Origin: Longitalea arenae
GTDB lineage: Bacteria; Bacteroidota; Bacteroidia; Chitinophagales; Chitinophagaceae
Reading direction: 5' to 3'
Assembly: GCF_016924755.1 (NCBI RefSeq)
Contig: NZ_JAFFJX010000001.1
Coordinates: 682,001-746,000 of the forward strand
Length of the DNA: 64,000 nt
Part shown: piece by piece, positions 33,992 through 42,749 of the stretch
Position numbering within the stretch: position 1 is the stretch's first letter
Layout of the letters: each line of letters starts with the position of its first letter
Position numbers and translations under genes: made by a program
Notes under the pieces: generated by a model
The model's database searches: none
Told to the model about the DNA's origin: nothing
Seen by the model: only the letters and a program-made list of their open reading frames with translations

Positions 33992-34363
33992 ATGCGATTG
34001 ACAACTGATAACAAATTCAAGAAGCTTATTGTCATTGGTGACAGAGTACTGATCCGCCCCGCAAAGCCAAATGAACGTACCGAAACCGGCTTGTACCTGC
34101 CGCCCGGTGTAGGGGAGCGGGAAAAAGTGCAGCAGGGTTATGTTATAAAAACAGGCCCCGGTTATGCCATTCCCTTACCGGTAGAGGATGAATCCTGGAA
34201 GAGCAGCGAAGAGCAGGTTAAATATGTTCCCTTACAGGCAAAAGAAGGAGATCTCGCAATCTTTTTATTAAGCGGGGCTACGGAAGTGCTGTATGAAAAT
34301 GAGAAGTATTACATCGTTCCGCAAAGCGCGATCCTGATGCTGGAAAGAGAAGAGGAGATCTGA
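33992..34363 (+). CDS. GroES/Cpn10-like co-chaperonin domain protein
   Basis: 123 residues with the Cpn10 fold: IGDRVLIRPAKPNERTETGLYLPPG at the start, then KVQQGYVIKTGPGYAIP, and a C-terminal EVLYENEKYYIVPQSAILM. It is longer than canonical GroES (about 95), with an insert around EDESWKSSEEQVKYVPLQAKEG. No groEL is adjacent. It may be a paralogue of the main GroES. Ends at a clear terminator (34422-34454). Confidence 0.85.
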   Translation: MRLTTDNKFKKLIVIGDRVLIRPAKPNERTETGLYLPPGVGEREKVQQGYVIKTGPGYAIPLPVEDESWKSSEEQVKYVPLQAKEGDLAIFLLSGATEVLYENEKYYIVPQSAILMLEREEEI

Positions 34364-34398
34364 TTAGCTAATATGCTAATTAGCTGATGTGCTAATCA
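34364..34398. repeat. Octanucleotide array directly after the GroES-like gene
   Basis: GCTAATAT, GCTAATTA, GCTGATGT, GCTAATCA follow each other at 34367-34398, starting three bases after the stop. The units also make two inverted 16-base blocks of the form TTAGC-N6-GCTAA. Confidence 0.65.
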
Positions 34399-34421
34399 AA
34401 GACCAGGAGGATCTGGTTACG

Positions 34422-34454
34422 AAAGAGCCATGCTTACGTATGGCTCTTTTTATT
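34422..34454 (+). terminator. Intrinsic terminator of the GroES-like gene
   Basis: AAAGAGCCAT at 34422-34431 pairs perfectly with ATGGCTCTTT at 34440-34449, followed by T-rich bases. Confidence 0.88.
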
Positions 34455-34655
34455 GCCGGCAGCCTGTTGGTTTACAGTACCGGTAACCCGAACCGCTGGC
34501 GGGCATCGGGTGGCCGACACTTTCAAAATATTTGCTTTCAATGTTTTATGCCGATTTCTCCTGCCCATCATACGTTCAGGAAAAACTTAATTTGAAACCT
34601 GCCGGCACTTGCCTATTCCGGGTAAACATGTATCTTTCTGCCATAAAATTCAAGT

Positions 34656-36230
34656 ATGCCTAATAAAGACGCGTTTGTTCAGTTAGTAAAGGAGAACTAT
34701 ACTTTTAAAGGAGAATCTTTTCGCATAGGTACCGCTGTGTTGGATGGTGAAGTGGCAACAGAAGCAGCTATAAGCATTCCATTGAGAACCATGAACCGGC
34801 ATGGCCTTATCGCCGGGGCTACCGGTACCGGTAAAACCAAAACTTTGCAGTTGATTGCAGAAGCATTGAGCGACGCCAGCGTGCCCGTATTACTGATGGA
34901 TATCAAGGGCGACCTGAGTGGTATAGCGGCTGCCGGCTCAGAAAATAACAATATTAAAGAACGCTTGCTGAAGATCGGCGGTGTATATAAACCTGCCGCT
35001 TTTCCGGTAGAGTTGATGACGCTGAGCAATGAAAACGGTGTTCGCCTGCGGGCTACTGTAAGCGAGTTCGGCCCCATCTTATTGTCCAAGATCCTCGATC
35101 TCAACAATACCCAGGAAGGCATCGTTTCGTTGATCTTCAAGTATTGCGATGATCATAAAATGCCGTTGCTCGATCTGAAAGATTTTACCAAGGTAATTCA
35201 ATACATAAGCAATGAGGGCAAGAAAGAAATAGAACAGGCTTACGGAAAGATTGCTACCAGTAGTACCGGCACCATATTGCGTAAGGTGATTGAATTGCAA
35301 CAACAGGGCGCTGATCTTTTCTTTGGCGAACCTTCTTTTGAGATAGACGATCTCATGCGCATTGCAGATGATGGCCGTGGTATTATAAGTGTATTGCGGG
35401 TAACAGACATGCAGAACCGGCCCAAGTTGTTTTCAACGTTTATGTTGCAGATGCTGGCCGAGTTATATGCTACCCTGCCTGAAGCCGGGGATATAGACAA
35501 GCCCAAACTGGTGCTGTTCATTGATGAAGCGCACCTGGTTTTTCAGGAAGCAACAGATGCCCTGTTACAGCAAATTGAAACGGTCATTAAACTCATCCGG
35601 TCAAAAGGAGTAGGTATTTTCTTTTGTACCCAGAACCCGCAGGATGTTCCCGCCGCCATCTTAAGTCAACTGGGTTTGAAGGTGCAGCATGCCCTGCGTG
35701 CTTTTACTGCGGCTGATAGAAAGACCATAAAACAGGCTGCTGAAAACTATCCCGAGACGGAATATTATAAAACCGATGAGTTGCTTACACAATTGGGTAT
35801 AGGCGAGGCCCTTGTTACCGCCCTGAATGAAAAGGGTATCCCAACGCCGCTGGTGCATACCATGCTTGTGCCGCCCCGTTCGCGTATGGATGTATTATCT
35901 GATACAGAAATAACGAATCTGGTCAATCAATCGAAACTGGTAAAAAAATATGCCGACACCGACGACCGCGAAAGCGCCTGCGAAATATTGACGGCTAAGT
36001 TAGAAGAAGCAGCCCAGCGTACGGCGCAACAGGAGGAGGAAAAGAAAGCGGCCAAAACTTCCAGGGCATCTCAAAAAGAAGAAAAGTCAACGCTCGAAAA
36101 AGTATTGGAAAGTCCGGTCACCAAACAAATAGGACGCACAGCCGCGAATGTCATAACCCGCAGTTTATTAGGTGCATTGGGTTTGGGCGGAAAAAGTTCA
36201 TCCCGCAAAAGATCTGGCAGTTGGTTCTAG
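34656..36230 (+). CDS. HerA-like ATPase, DUF853 family
   Basis: 524-residue P-loop ATPase of the YjgR/DUF853 group. Walker A is IAGATGTGKTKTLQL (about residues 51-65), Walker B LVLFIDEAHLVFQEA, and the family stretch VLLMDIKGDLSGIA follows Walker A. FFCTQNPQDVPAAILSQLG is also characteristic. The C-terminus is a charged coiled-coil (RTAQQEEEKKAAK) then a small hydrophobic, glycine-rich segment. HerA relatives translocate DNA or act in phage defence, but DUF853 function is not established. Confidence 0.9.
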   Translation: MPNKDAFVQLVKENYTFKGESFRIGTAVLDGEVATEAAISIPLRTMNRHGLIAGATGTGKTKTLQLIAEALSDASVPVLLMDIKGDLSGIAAAGSENNNIKERLLKIGGVYKPAAFPVELMTLSNENGVRLRATVSEFGPILLSKILDLNNTQEGIVSLIFKYCDDHKMPLLDLKDFTKVIQYISNEGKKEIEQAYGKIATSSTGTILRKVIELQQQGADLFFGEPSFEIDDLMRIADDGRGIISVLRVTDMQNRPKLFSTFMLQMLAELYATLPEAGDIDKPKLVLFIDEAHLVFQEATDALLQQIETVIKLIRSKGVGIFFCTQNPQDVPAAILSQLGLKVQHALRAFTAADRKTIKQAAENYPETEYYKTDELLTQLGIGEALVTALNEKGIPTPLVHTMLVPPRSRMDVLSDTEITNLVNQSKLVKKYADTDDRESACEILTAKLEEAAQRTAQQEEEKKAAKTSRASQKEEKSTLEKVLESPVTKQIGRTAANVITRSLLGALGLGGKSSSRKRSGSWF

Positions 36231-36314
36231 TACAGCTGATTGGCAGCGATCAAGTTTAGTCTTTTAAAAAGCTAATGGCGCAGATAGGCGCTAACCACCT
36301 AAGAAATGATTTAG

Positions 36315-36350
36315 TCGTGCCACGGCCGCGAGCCATGGCACGATTCTTTT
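36315..36350. terminator. Bidirectional terminator between convergent genes
   Basis: TCGTGCCACGG at 36315-36325 against CCATGGCACGA at 36333-36343 with one mismatch, followed by TTCTTTTTT on the plus strand. It lies between the HerA-like gene and recQ. Confidence 0.8.
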
Positions 36351-38252
36351 TTAAGAAGGCTTTATCATACCTTCTTTATCAATATAAAGTTTGTTTTCTG
36401 TTTGCAGGAAGTCGAGCACTTTATACAACTTCTCTCTTTTAATGCCGGGAAACTGCTGCGGCAGCAGCTCACTGGCTACCGGTTGCCGGTTAATGATGGT
36501 AAAAATTAATTGGGAGATCTCTTTAAACTCATGGTCAGTTAAGCCATGGCTTTTTTGTTGTAAACAAAGATCGCAAATGCCGCAAGGCCTGCTATGCTGG
36601 TCGCCGAAATACGCGGCAATATATTGGCTTCGGCAGGTTTTGCCACCATGAATATATTTTATCATTTTGCCGATGCGTTCTATAAATTGTCGCTTTCTTT
36701 TTTCATAATGGGTCATATCAATACGAAGCGTGGCTGCTCTTACCCGGTTCATCATCAGGTATAACTGCGGGCTGTCTTTTCGGGGTATATATTCTATGAT
36801 GGCATTGGCATGCAGTCTTTTCAGATCGAGTATAACGGCAGCTTCTTCCTGGCGCAGCAACCAGGCGACGCTTTTTTCATGAATATTCACCGGCATATCG
36901 AAAATGCCTTCGTATGTACGTAGGAGTGTTTTTATCAGTGGTTCCAGTTGGGGATGATCTTTTTCAAACTGGTATAACCAGTTTTTATTGGTGATGAACT
37001 GTACGCGGGCCGGTAAAAAGATCTGTTCTGCATAGGATAACCAGCCTTCCTGCTCCAGCGCCTTGATCGCATAAATGGCAAGGTGAACATCCAGTTGAAA
37101 TTTCCTGATAAAATCAGTGAAGTCGAAATTGTAATAATTGCCTTCGCCGGAGCCGGATGGTATTTGCAGGTAATTCATCAATGCTTCATATACCTGGCGG
37201 ATATCTTCCAGCGAAGGGAAGCGGATCTCAGGCAGCAGTTGCAGCTCATCCAGTTCTTTGTTGTCGTACAACAAAACGGCGTATGATTTTTTTTCATCGC
37301 GGCCGGCACGTCCTGCTTCCTGGTAATAATTTTCCAGGCAATCGGGTACGTCGGCATGAATGACTACCCGCACATCGGGTTTATCTATGCCCATGCCGAA
37401 AGCATTGGTGCAAACGATGGTACGCACAGAGTTATTGATCCAGTCGGCCTGTTTGCGCATACGCACTTCCTGCTGCAAGCCGGCATGATAAAAATCTGCT
37501 TTGATGCCATGCATGTTCAGCAGGTCACTGAATTCTTTGGTACGCTTGCGGGTTTTACAGTAAACGATACTGCTGCCATTTACTTTTTGCAGTATCTCCG
37601 TGATCTTATTGATCTTTGAATCAACCGGGAACACGCTGTATGATAAATTCGGCCGTTCAAACGAGCGGCTGAATAGCTGATGGTCTTTAAACTGCAGTTT
37701 ATCGCAGATATCTTTTTGTACAACCGGGGTGGCGGATGCGGTGAGCGCCAGAACAGGAATGCCTGGCAGCTCTTCGCGCAGGGCGGCAATGCGCAGGTAA
37801 GGCGGCCTGAAATCATAGCCCCATTGGGAGATGCAATGCGCTTCATCTACGGCAATAAGATTTATATCAAGGGCAGGCAGATATTCCTGGAATAAATTGG
37901 TTTCTAACCGTTCCGGTGAAACGTATAGGAACTTGCAATTGCTGTTGGTAGCCAGTTTCAGGATCTGGATCACCTCTTTACGGGCCATACCCGAATAAAT
38001 AGCAAAGGCCGTAATGCCTTTTTTACGCAGGTTATCTACCTGGTCTTTCATCAGTGCGATCAACGGGCTCACGACCAGGCATAAGCCCTTCTGCGCCATG
38101 GCGGGCACCTGAAAGCAAACCGATTTCCCACCCCCGGTAGGCATCAGGGCAAGGGTATCTTTGCCTGCCAGCACAGATCGTACAATCTCCTCCTGCAATG
38201 GGCGGAACTTGCTGTAGCCCCAGTATTGTTTTAGTATGTGGTGGATGTTCAT
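36351..38252 (-). CDS. recQ: ATP-dependent DNA helicase RecQ
   Basis: 3'-5' superfamily 2 helicase for recombination and repair. The 633-residue protein has FRPLQEEIV (Q-motif region), ALMPTGGGKSVCFQVPA (motif I), LIAVDEAHCISQWGYDFRPPYL (motif II and aromatic loop), ALTASATP, and QEAGRAGRDEKKSYAVLLYD (motif VI). A zinc-binding cluster follows (CRSQYIAAYFG, then CGICDLC). After it only a short winged-helix-like tail is present and no HRDC domain can be seen. It is 19 bases downstream of the copper ATPase gene on the same strand. Confidence 0.95.
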   Translation of the reverse strand: MNIHHILKQYWGYSKFRPLQEEIVRSVLAGKDTLALMPTGGGKSVCFQVPAMAQKGLCLVVSPLIALMKDQVDNLRKKGITAFAIYSGMARKEVIQILKLATNSNCKFLYVSPERLETNLFQEYLPALDINLIAVDEAHCISQWGYDFRPPYLRIAALREELPGIPVLALTASATPVVQKDICDKLQFKDHQLFSRSFERPNLSYSVFPVDSKINKITEILQKVNGSSIVYCKTRKRTKEFSDLLNMHGIKADFYHAGLQQEVRMRKQADWINNSVRTIVCTNAFGMGIDKPDVRVVIHADVPDCLENYYQEAGRAGRDEKKSYAVLLYDNKELDELQLLPEIRFPSLEDIRQVYEALMNYLQIPSGSGEGNYYNFDFTDFIRKFQLDVHLAIYAIKALEQEGWLSYAEQIFLPARVQFITNKNWLYQFEKDHPQLEPLIKTLLRTYEGIFDMPVNIHEKSVAWLLRQEEAAVILDLKRLHANAIIEYIPRKDSPQLYLMMNRVRAATLRIDMTHYEKRKRQFIERIGKMIKYIHGGKTCRSQYIAAYFGDQHSRPCGICDLCLQQKSHGLTDHEFKEISQLIFTIINRQPVASELLPQQFPGIKREKLYKVLDFLQTENKLYIDKEGMIKPS

Positions 38253-38271
38253 TCGTTATTGTCGTGTAACG

Positions 38272-40395
38272 CTAAGCCACCTTCTTAACAAACAACCTCA
38301 CAGAATTGATCGCCAGCACCACATCACTCAGGCCCATGACCAGGGCGCCGAAAGTGGGTGTCAGCAATCCAAATGCAGCTACGGGAATAGCAATGATATT
38401 ATAAATAAAGGCCCAGAAAAGATTTTGTTTGACGGTGAGAAAAGTATGACGGCCCAGTCCCAGGGCGAGGGGCAGATTTTTAATACCGCTGTTCATTAGC
38501 ACAACATCAGCTGTTTGTACGGCTATTTGGGATGCTTCACTCAGGGAAATACCAATGGTGGCTTTTGCCAGCGCCGGTGCATCATTGATGCCATCGCCCA
38601 CCATGGCGGTTGGTCCCTGCAAACTGAGGTCCTCTATTACAGCAAGTTTCTCTTCCGGCTTTTTTTCTGCGATCACTTCGTCAATCCCCAACAAATTAGC
38701 CAGCTGACGGCATTTGTTCAGCCGGTCGCCGCTTAACAAAACGGTGCGGATACCGCGGTGGCGCAGGTATTGTACGATGGAAATGGCTTCCGGGCGCACT
38801 TCATCTTTTACGTCTATCCAGCCCAGCAGCTGGCCGTTCTTAAGAATATAAACGTTATGCGAATCATCGGTGGTGAGGGTCATCGCCGTTTCAAAAGAAC
38901 CGGCAACATACCGGTCGCCGGAAGCGGTGATGCCGATCATGCCCAGGCCTTTTTTCTCTTCCAGTTTTACCCAGCGGATGGCATCTTTTCGTTTCCAGCT
39001 GGTGGTTATACACTGCGCAATGGGATGATTGGAATATTTTTCCAGCGAGAAGCTTATTTGTTTGAATTCATCGGCACTGATATCCGCTGAAACGACTTCA
39101 TAATTTGAAAGTTCGAACCGGCCTGTTGTTAAGGTGCCTGTTTTATCGAACACTACCTGTTTAATGGTCCGGAATAATTCAAGGCTTTTGGCATTGCGGA
39201 AAAGAACCCCGTTCCTGGCCGCTCTTCCGAGTCCGACCGCAATTGCAGCGGGTGTGGCCAATCCCATGGCGCAGGGGCAGGCAATAACCAGGATGGCTAT
39301 GCTACGCATGAGGGCCATAGTGAAATCGTGGAGCACCAGGTAATTTATGATAAAGGCCACTACAGCTATACCCAGCACAAGCGGTACAAAGATGGCGCTT
39401 ATCTTATCGGCCAGTTGTTGTACCGGCGGCTTTTCGCTTTGCGCCTGTTTAACCAGGTTGATGATATTAGACAGCACGGAATCTTTCGCTTCCGAAACGA
39501 CCTGGGCTTTTACAATGCCATCAATGATGATACTGCCGCCGATCAGTTTGTCTTTTCCCTTTTTGGTAATGGGCAGGCTTTCCCCCGTGATGATGGATTC
39601 ATTAACGGTAGCATCGCCGGTCAGTATCTTACAATCAGCCGGCACCTGTTCTCCACTTTTGATAAGGATGAGATCACCGCTGCGTAACTGGGTATTTTCT
39701 ATCGGGAATATGATCTCCTGGTGGTTTTCATCAAAGGCGATCATATTGGCCATCACTTGCTGGGATCGGGCCAGGCTGTTCAATGCCCGCTGGGTAGATT
39801 GTATGGAGGCGTCTTCCAGGTAATTACCCAGGAATACCAGGGTAATGATAGAGGCAGTGGTCTCAAAGAACAGGTATTGAGGGCCCAGGTTCAACAGGGC
39901 CCCTGTAAGGCTGTAAACGAATGCGGCGGTTGCGCCGATGGCTACCAACACATTCATATTGGGCATGCGGTTACGGATGCTTTTTATAGCACTCCGGCCA
40001 AAGAAGTTAATGCCTACGACAAATACGGGTAAACAAAGGGCCAGCTGAACCCAGGGGCTCATGAGCCAGTGCAAATGAACCCAATCGAACATATGCAGCA
40101 TCAGCGGCAGGGTAAACAGCAAACAGAACAGGAAGCGCTGTTTGTGCGAAGTAAATAACCTTTTGCCGGCTTTAACAGGCTGCGATCCGTCGTTCTGGAC
40201 ATTATAACCCAGCGATTCTATGCCTTTGATGATCTGTTGTTCATTTTTGCCATTGATCTCAAAGCTCACTTCCCCCCCGATCAGGTTCACCTTCACGTTT
40301 TCCATGCCTTCGCTGGTGAGGTATTGCTGCACGGTCAGCGCGCAATTTGAACAGGTCATTCCGTCTACTTTCCAATTCACTTTTTTCATGTACAT
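38272..40395 (-). CDS. copA: Copper-translocating P1B-type ATPase
   Basis: 707-residue heavy-metal exporter. One N-terminal HMA domain with VDGMTCSNC (residues 12-20), two then further membrane helices, TGES phosphatase motif (SIITGESLPI), the CPC metal-binding membrane helix (VIACPCAMGLATP), DKTGTLT phosphorylation site, HP motif in KYSNHPIAQ, and GDGINDAPALAKA. CPC plus the HMA motif mark a Cu(I) pump. Met1 or Met3 may be the start. No copper regulator is nearby; it seems to lead a two-gene unit with recQ. Confidence 0.93.
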   Translation of the reverse strand: MYMKKVNWKVDGMTCSNCALTVQQYLTSEGMENVKVNLIGGEVSFEINGKNEQQIIKGIESLGYNVQNDGSQPVKAGKRLFTSHKQRFLFCLLFTLPLMLHMFDWVHLHWLMSPWVQLALCLPVFVVGINFFGRSAIKSIRNRMPNMNVLVAIGATAAFVYSLTGALLNLGPQYLFFETTASIITLVFLGNYLEDASIQSTQRALNSLARSQQVMANMIAFDENHQEIIFPIENTQLRSGDLILIKSGEQVPADCKILTGDATVNESIITGESLPITKKGKDKLIGGSIIIDGIVKAQVVSEAKDSVLSNIINLVKQAQSEKPPVQQLADKISAIFVPLVLGIAVVAFIINYLVLHDFTMALMRSIAILVIACPCAMGLATPAAIAVGLGRAARNGVLFRNAKSLELFRTIKQVVFDKTGTLTTGRFELSNYEVVSADISADEFKQISFSLEKYSNHPIAQCITTSWKRKDAIRWVKLEEKKGLGMIGITASGDRYVAGSFETAMTLTTDDSHNVYILKNGQLLGWIDVKDEVRPEAISIVQYLRHRGIRTVLLSGDRLNKCRQLANLLGIDEVIAEKKPEEKLAVIEDLSLQGPTAMVGDGINDAPALAKATIGISLSEASQIAVQTADVVLMNSGIKNLPLALGLGRHTFLTVKQNLFWAFIYNIIAIPVAAFGLLTPTFGALVMGLSDVVLAINSVRLFVKKVA

Positions 40396-40492
40396 CCATG
40401 GGGTTGAGTGTTTGCAAATTTACCGCTCCGTACGTAATTCTACCCGGCATAAAAGCATTAATATGTCCACCGGGTTGCAATTTTTCGTTAAA

Positions 40493-40573
40493 GTCAAAGC
40501 AGTCAAAGAAGTCAAATGAGTCAAATGGGACAAAATAGTCAAATGAGTAAAAACAGTCAAATGGGTCATGAGT
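40493..40573. repeat. Nine-unit nonanucleotide array upstream of tsaE
   Basis: Nine consecutive 9-base units of consensus GTCAAATGR without a break in register (for example GTCAAAGCA, GTCAAAGAA, GTCAAATGA, GTCAAATGG). It lies between the divergent copA and tsaE starts, 38 bases before the tsaE ATG. Confidence 0.85.
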
Positions 40574-40611
40574 TTTTCTGTCTTGCCCGACTTTTCTGAT
40601 CTTTGCGCCTT

Positions 40612-41043
40612 ATGCAGTTGCAATCTACACTAGATACTATCAGGCAAACAGCACGCCGGTTTTGGGAACTTGTTGATGGGCGTAAGGTCATTGCCTTTTA
40701 TGGCGATATGGGCGCCGGTAAAACGACCCTTATTCACGCCCTCTGTGATGAAAAAGGGGTAACAAGCACCGTGGGCAGTCCCACCTTCTCTATAATCAAT
40801 GAATACCGCTATCCGGGCGGCAGGCTTTATCATATCGACCTGTACCGCCTGAAGGATGAAGAAGAAGCCGTGCGGGCGGGGGTAGAGGATTGCCTCTATT
40901 CCGGCGATATCTGCCTGGTGGAATGGCCCGGCCGTGCAGAAGCGATTTTGCCCGACAATACAGCCAGGGTAGCGATCGAAGTAGTGGACAAGGATACACG
41001 AAATATTACGATTTTGGAAAATGAAAGGCAGGATAAGAGCTAG
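40612..41043 (+). CDS. tsaE: tRNA threonylcarbamoyladenosine biosynthesis ATPase TsaE
   Basis: ATPase partner of the TsaB-TsaD complex that makes t6A37 in tRNAs reading ANN codons. 143 residues from the ATG at 40612. Walker A is FYGDMGAGKTTLIHAL, followed by TVGSPTFSIINEY (switch) and LYHIDLYRLKDEEE, and a late CLVEWPGRAEAILP. All are diagnostic. The ATG is chosen because a near-consensus -7 sequence (GATCTTTG) lies a few bases upstream. Its TAG stop lies at the edge of a few AGC-rich heptads. ald follows. Confidence 0.95.
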   Translation: MQLQSTLDTIRQTARRFWELVDGRKVIAFYGDMGAGKTTLIHALCDEKGVTSTVGSPTFSIINEYRYPGGRLYHIDLYRLKDEEEAVRAGVEDCLYSGDICLVEWPGRAEAILPDNTARVAIEVVDKDTRNITILENERQDKS

Positions 41044-41134
41044 CAGCTAAGCAGCATAAACATCGAGGAAAAACTTTGGCACTGGACGAAAAAACAGCTG
41101 CTACCTGTGGCCTGTTTCTTACAATATATTCCTG

Positions 41135-41187
41135 TTATCGGGCAGACTTCCAATCCCGGGCCTCCACTTATCGCACAGACTTCCAAT
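41135..41187. promoter_or_regulatory. 20-base direct repeat upstream of ald
   Basis: TTATCG-SM-CAGACTTCCAAT occurs at 41135-41154 and 41168-41187 (18 of 20 identical, period 33). The second copy ends at the -7 element at 41188-41195. A paired operator for an activator is a reasonable reading. Confidence 0.5.
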
Positions 41188-41195
41188 TAAATTTG
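41188..41195 (+). promoter_or_regulatory. -7 element TAAATTTG of ald
   Basis: Exact TAnnTTTG match, 45 bases before the preferred ATG at 41241. No TTTG at the usual -33 spacing; the direct repeat occupies that place, which suits activator-dependent transcription (inference). Confidence 0.5.
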
Positions 41196-41240
41196 TAAAT
41201 TGTGGCCCCGATAATGGGGGTAAAATCATTTACTTGCTAC

Positions 41241-42455
41241 ATGTCCCAGCAAAAGCCGATTATCAGCACTTCATTTAGTTACGAGACACTGCAGGAAACT
41301 CTGGATATTAAACCCAAAGGGGCACAGTTGCATATTGGCATTCCCAAGGAGACCGCATTCCAGGAAAACCGGATTGCACTCACGCCCGATGCAGTAGGGG
41401 TACTGGTCAGCAACGGACATGAAGTAGTAATTGAGCACAATGCAGGCGAGGCGGCGCATTTTCGCGATCGCGATTACAGTGAGGCCGGCGCCAGGATCGT
41501 TTATGATAAAGCGGCTGTATATAAGGCCCCCATTCTGGTAAAAAGCGCTCCCGTGGTGGAAGAAGACCTGCCCCACCTGCAGCTGAACCAGGTTATTATT
41601 TCCCCCATCCATTTGTCGGCCATGAAGGCGGAATTCCTGCAGAAAATGATGGAAAAGCGCATTACCGCCATCTCATTCGAAAACCTGAAAGACGATAGCG
41701 ATAGTTTACCCATCGTACGCAGCATGAGCGAAATAGCAGGCAGTGCCGTTATGCTTATTGCCGCCCAATACCTCAGTTCGGCCAACCATGGCAAAGGTGT
41801 GCTGCTGGGTGGTATCTCCGGCATTCCGCCTACCAAGGTTATTATCCTGGGGGCCGGTATCGTAGGTGAATTTGCCGCCCGTGCCGCCCTGGCATTGGGC
41901 GCTTCGGTAAAAGTATTCGACAACAGCGTATACCGGTTGAAACGGTTACAGAACAATATCGGCCAGCGTATGTGGACCTCCGTGCTGGAGCCGCGCATCC
42001 TGGCCAAACAATTGAAAACATGTGAAGTGGCAGTGGGCGCCCTCAGTTCGCAAAGCGGCCGCACACCCGTAGTGGTTAGCGAGGAGATGATAAGCAATAT
42101 GCGCCCCGGCAGTGTGATCATCGATGTTAGTATCGACCGCGGCGGTTGCTTCGAGACCTCAGAGATCACCAGTCATGAACAACCGATATTTATGAAGTAC
42201 GGGGTTATACATTACTGCGTACCCAATATCCCATCGGGTTTTGCCCGAACCGCTTCACAGGCTATCAGTAACGTATTAATGCCTTTATTACTCGAAGCCG
42301 GCGAAGAAGGCGGTTTCGAAAACCTCGTATGGCATAAAGTACATCTGAGAAGTGGAATATACCTGTTCAAAGGCGCCCTCACGAATTTTCATTTAAGTCA
42401 GCGATTCGACTTAAAATATACCGATCTCAACCTGCTGATCGCAAGCCAGCGCTAA
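41241..42455 (+). CDS. ald: Alanine dehydrogenase
   Basis: NAD-dependent oxidative deamination of L-alanine to pyruvate and ammonia. 404 residues from the ATG at 41241 (MSQQKPI); an earlier start adds no conserved sequence. The N-terminal AlaDH/PNT domain has IGIPKETAFQENRIALTPDAV with the catalytic Lys, and VKSAPVVEEDL; the NAD domain has KVIILGAGIVGEFAARAALALGA, then VIIDVSIDRGGCFETSE. Slightly longer than the usual 370. Adjacent to tsaE, an arrangement shared by many Bacteroidota. Confidence 0.93.
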   Translation: MSQQKPIISTSFSYETLQETLDIKPKGAQLHIGIPKETAFQENRIALTPDAVGVLVSNGHEVVIEHNAGEAAHFRDRDYSEAGARIVYDKAAVYKAPILVKSAPVVEEDLPHLQLNQVIISPIHLSAMKAEFLQKMMEKRITAISFENLKDDSDSLPIVRSMSEIAGSAVMLIAAQYLSSANHGKGVLLGGISGIPPTKVIILGAGIVGEFAARAALALGASVKVFDNSVYRLKRLQNNIGQRMWTSVLEPRILAKQLKTCEVAVGALSSQSGRTPVVVSEEMISNMRPGSVIIDVSIDRGGCFETSEITSHEQPIFMKYGVIHYCVPNIPSGFARTASQAISNVLMPLLLEAGEEGGFENLVWHKVHLRSGIYLFKGALTNFHLSQRFDLKYTDLNLLIASQR

Positions 42456-42594
42456 TGGTTGCATGCTTTTAAAATATTTTTAATTGTAATGCATAACAAT
42501 AATATCGGCATTTGAACGATAACGGCCTCCTGTATTATCAAGTGTTGGTTTTACACTAAATATTGATTATTTCCGTTATTAAGTGCGCCAGACA

Positions 42595-42625
42595 TTTGAC
42601 TTTAACGAGTTTCCTATTATTTTTG
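42595..42625 (+). promoter_or_regulatory. Promoter TTTG-N19-TATTTTTG of the first secreted paralogue
   Basis: TTTG 42595-42598 and TATTTTTG 42618-42625 fit the Bacteroidota consensus. The predicted transcript has a leader of about 120 bases containing an inverted repeat, GAAAACGTG at 42667-42675 against CACGTTTTC at 42702-42710. The rest of 42456-42749 shows nothing else. Confidence 0.6.
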
Positions 42626-42749
42626 TATATCCCCCAATTAACAATTGCCAGCCTTTTAATTGACAAGAAAACGTGGATTTTCGTAATAAATGAGCGTTTT
42701 TCACGTTTTCTATGGCCTAAAAGTTGCTAATTGGATTCAAATACCTGTT

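Noticed and set aside
34389-34595. Plus-strand ORF of 68 residues
   Set aside because: It runs through the GroES-like terminator and the next gene's upstream region and has no coding character.
40420-40623. Minus-strand ORF with a threonine/leucine/histidine tripeptide repeat (HLT-x-x-THLT)
   Set aside because: It is only the translation of the 9-base array at 40493-40573; it overlaps the tsaE start and has no independent start signal.
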